This document shows, in pieces, positions 42,385 through 52,700 of a stretch of 64,000 bases of DNA. Under the pieces are notes generated by a model that did no database searches, was not told where the DNA came from, and saw nothing but the letters and a program-made list of their open reading frames with translations. The stretch comes from Adenophora triphylla var. japonica (taxonomy: Eukaryota > Streptophyta > Magnoliopsida > Asterales > Campanulaceae): contig JAFEMH010007431.1 in assembly GCA_022495995.1 (NCBI GenBank), forward strand, positions 26,124 through 90,123, in the 5' to 3' direction. Positions within the stretch are counted from its first letter, which is position 1. The number at the start of each line of letters is the position of its first letter. A program made the translations under genes and the position numbers.

Positions 42385-42740
42385 GAGCGTTCGAGCTTAC
42401 CTTGATGGCCGAAGAGGGATTGTTGTGCGGGCTTACCTTGATGGCCGGCCGTGGGACTATCGGGCTTACGGCGGCGGGAAGTGGATGTTCACTTGCTGGA
42501 GTGAAAAGATGTTCGGGCTTACGAGGATGGCCGAAGAGGGATTGTTGTGCGGGCTTACCTTGATGGCCGCTGAAGTGGGACTATCGGGCTTACGACTGGC
42601 GGCCGGGGAAGTGGATGTTCACTTGCTGGAGTGAAAAGATGTTCGGGCTTACGAGGATGGCCGAAGAGGGATTGTTGTGCGAGCTTACCTTGATGGCCGC
42701 TGAAGTGGGACTCTCGGGCTTACGACTGGCGGCCGGGGAA
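42385..42740. repeat. About 145-bp repeat, 2.5 copies
   Basis: Units with GAGGGATTGTTGTGCGGGCT, CTTACCTTGATGGCCG and GTGGATGTTCACTTGCTGG. A single copy is present at about 5215-5310 in the 21-kb element. Confidence 0.75.
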
Positions 42741-42924
42741 GTGAACGTTGGTGAAAACTAATGGGAATTTTGACGTCGGGAGACAGATTTGTGATTTGAT
42801 GTCCGAAGACAGGACTGAGCGTTTGAATGTCAAACGTCGGTTTGGGGTGGAAATGAGCGTTTGAATGGCAAACGTCAACTTGATATGGAAGTGAGCGTTT
42901 GAATGCCAAACGTTGACTTGGGAT

Positions 42925-43137
42925 TGAGAATTTAACGTCTGGAGACGAGCGTTAGTGAGGACTAACTGAGAATTTAACGTCTGGAGACGAGCGTTAGTGA
43001 AAACTAACAGGGAATTTAACGTCTGGAGACGAGCGTTAGTGAGGACTAACTGAGAATTTAACGTCTGGAGACGAGCGTTATTGAAAACTAACTGAGAATT
43101 TAACGTCTGGAGACGAGCGTTAGTGAAAACTAACTGG
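42925..43137. repeat. 42-bp minisatellite, about 5 copies
   Basis: Same unit as 5451-6595 (CGTCTGGAGACG plus GTTAGTGAAAACTAAC), here only five copies. Preceded by three CGTTTGA/TCAAACG hairpin units (42812-42912). Confidence 0.9.
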
Positions 43138-43189
43138 GACTTGACCTCGGGAGAGGGGGTCGGTTGACGTGTCCACTACCAAGAGTAGG

Positions 43190-43990
43190 GGAGATGACGA
43201 GATGTGAAATCTCGGGAGAGGATCTCACGAGGGAGAATAATAGGAAAGGGTCTCACGAGGAGATGGCGAGATGCAAAATCTCGGGAAGGAATCTCACGGG
43301 GAGATAGCGAGATGTAGGATCTCGAAAAGGAATCTCACGAGGAGATGGCAAGATGCGGAATCTCGGGAAAGAATCTCACGGGGAGATAGCGAGATGCAGA
43401 ATCTCGGAAAGGAATCTCACGGGGAGATGGCGAGATGCGGAATCTCGGGAAGGAATCTCACGGGGAGATAGCGAGATGCAGAATCTCGAAAAGGAATCTC
43501 AAAGGGTGATTGCGAGATGCGGAATCTCGGAAGGGAATCTCACGAGGAGAGAGCGAGATGCGGAATCTCGGAAAGGAATCTCACGAGGAGATGGCGAGAT
43601 GCGGAATCTCGGAAAGGAATCTCACGGGGAGATGGCGAGATGCGGAATCTCAAGAAAGGAATCTCACGAGGAGATGGCGAGATGCGGAATCTCGGAAAGG
43701 AATCTCACGGGGAGATGGCGAGATGCGGAATCTCGAGAAGGAATCTCACGGGGAGATAGCGAGATGCAGAATCTCGGAAAGGAATCTCACGAGGAGATGG
43801 CGAGATGCGGAATCTCGAGAAGGAATCTCACGGGGAGATAGCGAGATGCAGAATCTCGGAAAGGAATCTCACGGGGAGATAGCGAGAAAGGATCTCACGA
43901 GGAGATAACGAGATGCAAGATCTCGGGGAAGGATCTCGCAGGGAGATGACGAAAAGATCTCACGAGGGAGAATAACGAGAAAGGATCTCA
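43190..43990. repeat. 41-bp minisatellite, about 18 copies
   Basis: Units of 41 bp (GAGATGGCGAGATGCGGAAT then CTCGGAAAGGAATCTCACGG). Each holds the inverted repeat GAGAT-GCGGA-ATCTC. The unit length shifts frame each time, so long plus-strand ORFs repeat every 123 bp; they are not genes. Confidence 0.92.
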
Positions 43991-44014
43991 CGAGGAGATA
44001 ACGGGAGAGGATCT

Positions 44015-44233
44015 TATGAAAAGATGGGTAATCTCACTAAGAGATGGGTAATCTCACAAAAAGATGGGTAATCTCACGAAAAGATGGGTAATCTCTCTAA
44101 GAGATGGGTAATCTCACGAAAAGATGGGTAATCTCTCTAAGAGATGGGTAATCTCACGAAAAGATCGATAATCTCTCTAGAAGATGGGTAATCTCACAAA
44201 AAGATGGGTAATCTCTCTAAGAGATGGGTAATC
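44015..44233. repeat. 22-bp minisatellite, about 10 copies
   Basis: Units GAGATGGGTAATCTC plus a 7-8 bp spacer (tctaa, acgaaa). Inverted repeat GAGAT-GGGTA-ATCTC in each. It joins the 41-bp array and shares the GAGAT/ATCTC stem. Confidence 0.9.
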
Positions 44234-44239
44234 GCTTTC

Positions 44240-45200
44240 TCGTCTTCATCGGCCCTCTCGTTCCCTCAATTTGTCGGCCTTTCACGAAGTAGTGGGTGAG
44301 GCCGAAATTGTAAGGTCGGAGGTCGGGGTATGCCTTTGTAGGTTCCGCTGCGGCCGCCGCCGTGCCGGCGAGCCTCTTGTTTTTCCCGATGTCGGCCGGT
44401 GTTGGCATATAACCGAGCCTCCGGACCGTAGTGTGGTCCTTGACTTTGATGACTTGGTGTTAGCCTTGTAACCTTTGCCGAGCCCCGGGATGAAGTTCAT
44501 GAGTTTCATCATCTTCATGGCGGGAGGGATTTTGTCCTGCACAATAGTGGAAGGTCCACGCCGCATATTTGGATTTTGGAAGTCTCCAAGGTGAATCCAG
44601 CTTAATGCCATATCGTCGTCATGCTTGATCTCCAACACTGGAATGTCGTTGGTGTAGGTCCCCTCGGTGGTGATGCTGTCGCCGTAGACTTTGGTTAGCT
44701 CGTTGCCTTGCATGAACTTGAGGCATTGGTGACGGGTGGATACCACACCATTCATTTGATGCAGCCAGGGTCGCCCAGGATGGCCGTGAAAGTGATAGGA
44801 ATGTCCAACACTTGAAATTCGGTGGGGATCACACCTTGCCGAACCGATATTTAGAGTAGCAACCCCAGAAGCGTGCGGGAAGTAGAATCGTAGGCCTTGG
44901 ACAGTGTGGACTCGAAGGCTTCAAATCTATAGGCTTGATGTCAAGCGAGTTCATCCTCTTGGCGGGCAAGACATTCATTCCTAACCTTCGTCTACCAACA
45001 CACGGAAGGCGACGCTCGTCCAGTGCCGTGATGTGAGCGGCTCATTGTGATCGCCCCCAAATTTTGGCGAGTCCAAATCTCGTGAGGTGACGATGATATT
45101 GTCGATCATCTTGATTACTTCTTCGGAGTTGCGTCCATGGGGACCATGGTGCGGGCCAAACTTTCCTCTAGCTTGAGCTTGTGAGGGTATGAAGAGGTGA
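44240..45200 (-). pseudogene. Second retropepsin region, fragment
   Basis: Minus-strand remnant homologous to 15430-16420. The active-site line is degraded (VLVDEG, near 44990, with stop and shift). The STRHQCLKFMQGNELTKVYGD segment is preserved (44740-44680), as is KMMKLMNFIPGLGKGYK. It ends in the spacer where the array at 44233 begins. Upstream (45240-45160) is the ANISFSLCSPLHTLTSS linker. Not functional. Confidence 0.78.
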
Positions 45201-47449
45201 GCAGAGACTAAAGGAAATGTTCGCCTGAGTCCGCTGAGCCGGTGAGGATCGGGTCCTCCAACATTTGAGAGGTAGAGGTTTTGGTGGTGCCTCCAGTTGC
45301 TTTGAGGTTTGATGAGTTGAACTTTGGTTTATCCTTCGGGGATTATGCTTCTTATTGGCGGTAAGGTTGCCGAGATTGGAGACTTTCTTATGTCCCGATG
45401 CCCGAACCGTGGTGTCGCCAGGATATTTTTGCTTTTCCACCCCCCGTAGGTTCAAGCCGTGCTTGTTTGAAGGAAGGGACTTCTTGCCGGAGAAAAGCGC
45501 CCTTCAATGCTACCGTTGCAGAGGTGTCATGAGGATTCGATTACGAACCGTCGAAGCCGTATCCGAGAAGCCCCAATTCGATTAAGACCATAATGGCGAA
45601 AGATGCTTCCGACAAGCCCCGCATCGAAACTCAAGGTAGACCCTTGGGATGAAAAAAAACTCTCTTTGCATGGCAAAGCCCCAGTCTGAAGAAATGACTT
45701 GGTGAAGCCCCAGTTTGAAGGAATCGCTGGTCATCTGTGGGGATTCTAGAGTGAATCTGATGCAGCCCCAATCTGAGTTGAACTCCATGTGGCCTGACGA
45801 GGCAACCATCCTTGATTTTTTTTCGATTGGTCAACCAAAGTATATAAGAGGAATGGCTTGTAATGTATACGCGCAAGGACGTATTTTTGAGAAGTGGGAA
45901 CGAATCCCGATTTTATGTGGATGCCTAGTTTAATGCCAGCACCAAAACTCGCTTTGGGTTTGACTATTTTGGGAGAGTATGAGTGTAGAGAGGTTTGGAG
46001 CAGTATATGGAAGCTCTTGCTGACAGAAAGACAGTGTTTAGCTCTAATTTTCCTAATATCGTAGAAAAAGAAGACTTGTTGAGACATCTGAAAACATGTT
46101 TTATCCATAATGATCACAAGATTGCTTTAAACCCTTTGTTAATGTTCAGGTTGTTCAACCATTAATCCCGATATGAACAAATGTCTTGATTAACCGTGAG
46201 AAGAAAGTCAACTGATGTCACGGATCAAAGTTGGTTGTGTGTGAAAGAAAGGTCTGTGTATAGGGGAGGTCATTGATGAGACCGGGTTTATGGGATTTGT
46301 ATGTGTTTATGCTCTGGACCGTTTCTGTTTGCCTAGGTTCTCCTCAGTGTAAGGAGCTCAGGTCGCCGTAGTTCTGGCGGAACGGTGCTTGGCTCTGGGA
46401 AAAGGGTATGAACATTTGTTGTCCTTTTGGTGAAAAGGCTCGGATGGGATGTTTGGATGATGAGGTACGGGCCTCGAGGTGATTCCTTGACAAGTCGTTG
46501 TTGACGGCTTCTTCGTTGATTCCATTGCTTCTTGATTAGCGTCTTTCACCGGGGGAGAAAGAATTCGAATGTAGCGTAAGGGCTTATGATGTGTTTTTGC
46601 CTTTGCTTTGACCGCTCCATTGTTATCGACAACCTCCATTCTTCGAGCTTTAATTTTGTTTGCCCATCTGTCAAGCTTGTGATTGGCGGTGCTGGGTCCT
46701 TCGCCTCACATTTTTTTTGAAGTTCTTGCTTTGAACTTTTCTCTCCTCTCCTCTTTTTTTTTTTTGTTTGAAGTTCTTGTTTGAACTTTTCTCTCTCTTT
46801 TTTTTTCTTTTTTTTTCTTTTTGAAGTTCTTGTTTGAACTTTTCTCTCTCTTTTTTTTTTCTTTTTGAAGTTCTTGTTTGAACTTTTCTCTCTCTTTTTT
46901 TTTTTGAAGTTCTTGTTTGAACTTTTCTCTTTTTTTTTTTTTTGAAGTTTTTGAGGACGAAGGCATGCTCCTGCTTGAACTTTCTCGATGTGCACGAGGG
47001 CGAAGGCGAGCTCCGAGGTTGTTGTCGACATGGGGTCAATCTTCCGATGTTGAGTGACCTTTTGTTGTTCCTTGATATTGCCGCCGTCGTTGACTTGGTC
47101 AAGGTGATGGTGGAGACATGTTTTTGGGATGTGTGTGGCTTAATGGAGGCCTTTGTGGGGTAAGGAAAGTGTATGGTGAGGGCACCCGTTGACTTTCTCA
47201 CACCGATTAATCAGAACATTAGTTATTTCCAGAGATTATGTGTTGAGCAATGCAAGTGATCATTTAGGATATAACCATTTCATTAGTTGTAATGTAGGTG
47301 TGCAAATAATGTCTCAAGTCTAGCAAGAAGAGAAAAAGACACTTATTTATAGAAAATTTAAGATTATCTACAATGTCCGAGGCGGACTTGATTGAACGAG
47401 GAAAGTATTTGAACCTACGAAGGTTGACCAAAAGACAATTGACAAATCT
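45201..47449 (-). other. Noncoding segment with post-pol block and pyrimidine repeats
   Basis: 2.2 kb with no recognisable protein on either strand. A divergent conserved block (46335-46376; minus GAACTACGGCGACCTGAGCT) matches the post-pol block at 10969-11024. 45660-45780 has three AGCCCCAGT(C/T)TGA motifs. 46720-46955 is a pyrimidine-rich tandem repeat. Its position between gag and the retropepsin fragment shows that the element is shuffled. Confidence 0.5.
46720..46955. repeat. About 42-bp pyrimidine-rich repeat, 5-6 copies
   Basis: Units of AAGTTCTTGTTTGAACTT followed by a variable run of T and CT. The core is an inverted repeat AAGTTC-TTGTTT-GAACTT. Lys-rich minus ORFs across it are low complexity. 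Confidence 0.8.
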
Positions 47450-48148
47450 CGAGGATAGGTGCCCCTACTCTAGCTGCTCTTTGTTGCCGGGACTCGCCAG
47501 ACGTCGCAGCTTTCCATCTTCTCGTTAACTTCTCGAGTTCCATACCACAGACCGAGGCAGTGATCAGTTTGTGCCCATGATACTGGTGAAAGTGGAGGGA
47601 TTTGAGGCCATGGAGCGGCTGGAGCAGATACAAGTTGTCCGAAGAAATGGGTCGGAAAAGTCACGGGGACGAAACTTGATGACTGAGCATATTGAGAGAA
47701 GGAAGTGAACCTGGGAGGATTTCGAGGGATATTGGGATCTGTTTCAGATGGTCCAGCGCTGCGCTGGTTGTATTGAGTGAAAGGGGTATTATTGGCTTGG
47801 CCATATATGACAGGGGTGCTTTGAGAGGTGGCAGTATGAAGCCCCGGTCGGCTGCTTCCTAGGTTCAAGTCACTTCAAAGGCATCCCATAAGTTGGCGGG
47901 GGAGGAACCTGGTGGAAGGTTTGAGGAGTTGATCGTGAAGGATCGTCGTCCTCGATCAGAACAAAAGTACCGTCTGGCTGGGGGATAGCTGCTATACCTC
48001 GCTCATTCAGAAGCTGTACCACGAAATTCTGCTGATCTTCTTTCTGCCTTTTGTGAACCTCACAGGCCCGAATGGCTTCTTCCAGTGTCATATCTGTTAT
48101 CGGTGGCGGGGTTCCGTTCCCGTCACGATTTCTCGGTGAGTCTGACAT
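47450..48148 (-). pseudogene. gag N-terminus, fragment
   Basis: Start at ATG 48148-48146 (minus): MSDSPRNRDGNGTPPPITDM, then TLEEAIRACEVHKRQKEDQQ and NERGIAAIPQPDGTFVLIED, in a frame that is open to about 47870. It is therefore a better-kept version of the gag N-terminus than that at 20683. After a stop, a Pro/Gln/Ser-rich linker continues (SQSTPVIYGQANNTPFTQYN). No capsid core or zinc knuckle follows. It could only give a short N-terminal gag peptide. Confidence 0.75.
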
Positions 48149-48324
48149 GTTGGAGAGTCTGGCTGTAGGAACTGAGGAAACTGAGGAACAGTCTGATGCT
48201 GCCGTAGTTGTAATTTTGGTGAGGCGCTGACCCGGAATTCTGAACCACTCTCTGTTCACTGCAGGGAACGAAAGGTATGGCTTAGTTTTCGGAAGGGGTA
48301 TGTGGCTCAAGGCTTTAAGGCTCG
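48149..48324 (-). other. Leader just before gag
   Basis: Corresponds to 20684-20830 and to 36060-36112 in the opposite orientation. The frame upstream of the ATG is also open but not conserved. Confidence 0.4.
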
Positions 48325-51300
48325 AAAATTAGACCGTGAAAGGTCGAGAATAAAGTTTTGACCGTGAAAGGTCGGGATTGAATATTTGAGATCGGACCGC
48401 GGAGGTCTCGATTGGAGATCGGAGATCGGACCGCGAAGGTCGGGATCGACTATTTGAGATCGGACCGCGAAGGTCTCGATTGGAGATCGGAGATCAGACC
48501 GCGAAGGTCGGGATCGACTATTTGAGATCGGACCGCAAAGGTCGGGATCGACTTTTGAGATTGGACCGCGAAGGTCTCGATAGGAGAGTGGAGATCGGAC
48601 CGCGAATGTCGGGATTGATTATTTGAGATCGGACCGCGAAGGTCTCGATTGAGGATTGGACCGCGAAGGTCGGGATTCACTATTGAGATCGGACCGCGAA
48701 GGTCGGGATTGGAGATCGAAGATCGGACCGCGAAGGCCTGGATCGACTCGAGATCGGACCACGAAGGTCTCGATAGGAGAGTGGAGATCGGACCGCGAAG
48801 GTCGGGATTGATTATTTGAGATCGGACCGCGAAGGTCTCGATTGAGGATTGGACCGCGAAGGTCGGGATTCACTATTGAGATCGGACCGCGAAGGTCGGG
48901 ATTGGAGATCGAAGATCGGACCGCGAAGGTCGGGATCGACTTTTTGAGATCGGACCGCGAAGGTCTCGATTGGAGATCGGAGATCGGACCGCGAAGGTCG
49001 GGATCGAATACTTGAGATCGGACCGCGAAGGTCTCGATTTGAGATTTGAAATCGGACCGTGAGGGTCGCGATTGAGGATTGGACCGCGAAGGTCATGATT
49101 TGAGAATTGGACCGAGAAAGGTCGCGAATAAGGATTGGACCGCGAAGGTCGAGATTTGAGATTTGAAATCGGACCGTAAGGGTCGCGATTGAGGGTTGGA
49201 CCGCGAAGGTCGAGATTTGAGATTTGAAATCGGACCGTGAAAGTTCGTGATTGAGGATTGAAATCGGACCGTGAAAGGTCGCGATTGAGAATTTGAGATC
49301 GGACCGTGAAAGGTCGCGATTAAGGATTGGAATCGGACCGTGAAAGGTCGCGATTGAGAATTGAAATCGGACCGTGAAAGGTCGCGATTGAGGATTGGAA
49401 TCGGACCGTGAAAGGTCGCGATTAAGGATTGAAATCGGACCATGAAAGGTCACGATTGAGGATTGGAATCGGACCGTGAAAGGTCGCGATTAAGGATTGA
49501 AATCGGACCGTGAAAGGTCACGATTGAGAATTGAGATCGGACCGTGAAAGGTCGCGATTAAGGATTGAAATCGGACCTTGAAAGGTCACGATCGAGAATT
49601 GAGATCGGACCGTGAAAGGTCGCGATTGAGAATTGAAATCGGACCGTGAAAGGTCGCGATAGAGGATTGGAATCGGACCGTGAAAGGTCACGATTAAGGA
49701 TTGGGATCGGACCGTGAAAGGTCGCGATTGAGAATTTGAGATCGGACCGTGAAAGGTCGCGATTGAGGTGATTGAGATCGGACCGTGAAAGGTCACGATT
49801 ATGATTGGGATCGGACCGTGAAAGGTCGCGACAGGATTGGAATCGGACCATGAAAGGTCGCGATTAAGGATTGAGATCGGACCGTGAAAGGTCGCGATTG
49901 AGGATTGAAATCGGACCGTGAAAGGTCGCGATTGAGGATTGAAATCGGACCGTGAAAGGTCGCGATTGAGGATTGGACCGCGAAGGTCACGATTAAGGAT
50001 TGGAATCGGACCGTGAAAGGTCGCGATTAAGGATTGAAATCGGACCGTGAAAGGTCGCGATTTGAGGATTGAGATCGGACCGTGAAAGGTCGCGACATGA
50101 TTGAAATCGACCGTGAAAGGTCGCGATTATGATTGGAATCGGACCGTGAAAGGTCGCGATTAAGGATTGAAATCGGACCGTGAAAGGTCACGATTGAGAA
50201 TTGAGATCGGACCGTGAAAGGTCGCGATTAAGGATTGAAATCGGACCGTGAAAGGTCACGATTGAGAATTGAGATCGGGAAGGTCACGATTAAGGATTGG
50301 AATCGGACCGTGAAAGGTCGCAATTAAGGATTGAAATCGGACCGTGAAAGGTCGCGATTAAGGATTGGAATCGGACCGTGAAAGGTCGCGATTAAGGATT
50401 GCAATCGGACCGTGAAAGGTCGCGATTAAGGATTCGAATCGGACCGTGAAAGGTCGCGATTAAGGATTGGAGATCGGACCGTGAAAGGTCGCGATTAAGG
50501 ATTGAAATCGGACCGTGAAAGGTCGCGATTAAGGATTGGAATCGGACCGTGAAAGGTCGCGATTAAGGATTGGAATCGGACCGTGAAAGGTCGCGATTGA
50601 GGATTGGACCACGAGGGGTCGAGATATGAGATATCGGACCACGGAAGGTCGCAATTGAGAGTAGGACCGCGAGGGGTCAAGATATGAGATATCGGACCAC
50701 GGAAGGTCGCGATTGAGAGTTGGACCGCGAGGGGTCAAGATATGAGATATCGGACCACGGAAGGTCGCGATTGAGAGTAGGACCGCGAGGGTCGAGATTT
50801 GAGATATCGGACCACGGAAGGTCGCATTGAGAGTAGACCGCGAGGGGTCAAGATATGAGATATCGGACCACGGAAGGTCGCAATTGAGAGTTGGACCGCG
50901 ACGGGTCAAGATATGAGATATCGGACCACGGAAGGTTGCGATTGAAAGTTGGACCGCGAGGGTCGGGATTTGATATTTGAAATCGGACCGTGAGGGTCGC
51001 GATTGAGGATTGGACCGAGAAGGTCACGATTTGAGATATCGGACCACGGAAGGTCGCGATTGAGAGTAGGACCGCGAGGGGTCAAGATACGAGATATCGG
51101 ACCACGGAAGGTCGCAATTGAGAGTAGGACCGCGAGGGGTCAAGATACGAGATATCGGACCACGGAAGGTCGCGATTGAGAGTTGGACCGCGAGGGGTCA
51201 AGATACGAGATATCGGACCACGGAAGGTCGCGATTGAGAGTTGGACCGCGAGGGGTCAAGATACGAGATATCGGACCACGGAAGGTCGCGATTGAGAGTT

Positions 51301-51552
51301 GGACTGCGAGGGGTCGAGATATGAGATATCGGACCACGGAAGGTCGCAATTGAGAGTTGGACCGCGAGGGGTCAAGATATGAGATATCGGACCACGGAAG
51401 GTCGCGATTGAGAGTAGGACCGCAAGGGGTCAATATATGAGACATCGGACCACGGAAGGTCGCAATTGAGAGTTGGACCGCGAGGGGTCAAGATATGAGA
51501 TATCGGACCACGAAAGGTCGCGATTGAGAGTAGGACCGCGAAGGTCACTATT
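48325..51552. repeat. GACC/GGTC hairpin minisatellite, 3.2 kb
   Basis: Around 90 hairpin monomers in three blocks. 48325-49130: units with GACCGCGAAGGTC. 49130-50600: 34-bp units with CGGACCGTGAAAGGTCGCGA. 50600-51552: about 58-bp units with GGACCACGGAAGGTCGCGAT and GGACCGCGAGGGGTCAAGAT. The GACC/GGTC stem is kept while loop and spacer change. In the element leader, upstream of gag. The same family sits in the leader at 35085-35915. Arg/Ser-rich ORFs across it are artefacts. Confidence 0.93.
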
Positions 51553-52679
51553 TTAAAGATTCCCGAGATGGGACCATGCAATTGTTGTTTAAGTTTACTG
51601 AAAACACATTTTTCTCAGAGTCCTAAATGGTTGGAAAAGAGCGTGTCTTCTTTTTCGCAACTAATCCTAGAGCTCTAATCAGTGGATCTCGTCACTACGC
51701 TTATAAGCCCCTCGTTTCCATTTGTAGATCATCTTTCTCGGGACGGACAATCCCGAGCGAGGTCCTATAAGGCAAGCGAGTTCCACCGACAAAGGAAAAA
51801 GTGAATTTAAGGCTAGCTGATCACGCAAACTTCCAATGTATGTGACGCACGGGCCACAGTCGAAGTCAACTTCCATAAGTTAAGGCGGGGATCGTGCCAA
51901 AATTTTGGCATGACCTCCCCTGACTCGCTTGCGCGAGGGACCTTGGCTTTTGGCGTTGGCCAAGTTGTGGCTGGCACGATGCATACGGCGAGGTTTGGTG
52001 ACATGGTGTCACATTGAACCTTCAGGTATATTTTTCGGCAGAGCTCCGCGTCAAAGTCAAGGCTGAAGAGCTCAAGACTTCGGGTCGGGAACGACCTTCG
52101 GTCTCAAACTCTCGAGCTTGACTCGGAGCGGGCCCGGCGTAAAACATACACTTAGGCTTTATGGCACGCGCTAAGCCAAAACCAACCGGGTCTTGGACAA
52201 AGTGTGACACAAAGAGTGCATGGCTTACACGGGCTAGGATGGGATGTTTGGGACGACCCCGTGCGCCCGAAAGGTGTCTCGCACCAATCGGGGTGCAACC
52301 GATAAGGCCATCCCGGGTTAGGGGTCAGTGTGCAAGTGTACCGAGGCAAGTGCACGTGAAGTGCGGTGTTCCGAGGCAAAGAAGGCGCGTAGTGTGCGGT
52401 CACTAAAATTCTTTTTCTCGAGTAAAACAGAGATTTTTTCGTAATGTGTCTTAAAGAATTTATGATGCACAAATCAAAAGACAAAGATGAAAATCAAACA
52501 TGAATGGGGATGCACAAACATGGTAAGATTTTTGAAAAGTTGACAATGTAATGCCTTTGAAAACAAACCGCTTCGAGGTTTAAAGGAACACACACACACG
52601 AAAACGAGGAAGGGTAAACGAAAGTTTGACCCACGGAAGGCTTTTTAGAAAACAACGGTAGTTTTGAAAAAGTATCTTA
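51553..52679 (-). other. Conserved leader of pol-less element
   Basis: No gene. Closely parallels 20880-21960, including the CTAATCAGTGGATCTCGTCA and GGACGGACAATCCCGAGCGA stretches. Confidence 0.6.
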
Positions 52680-52698
52680 TCCCCAAATGGAGTCGCCA
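52680..52698 (-). other. Primer binding site of pol-less element
   Basis: Minus strand TGGCGACTCCATTTGGGGA, one base longer than the site at 62787 and with a mismatch, next to the LTR at 52701. Confidence 0.6.
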
Positions 52699-52700
52699 AT

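Noticed and set aside
43271..43908. Several plus ORFs with Arg/Glu/Ser-rich repeats
   Set aside because: They come from the 41-bp array, which cycles through all frames every 123 bp.
46546..47201. Lys/Glu-rich minus ORFs
   Set aside because: Low-complexity translation of a T/CT-rich tandem repeat; no homology that I recognise.
48450..51581. Minus ORFs rich in Arg, Ser, Pro and Asp
   Set aside because: Translation of the GACC/GGTC minisatellite; the same is true of the plus ORFs at 35053-36022.
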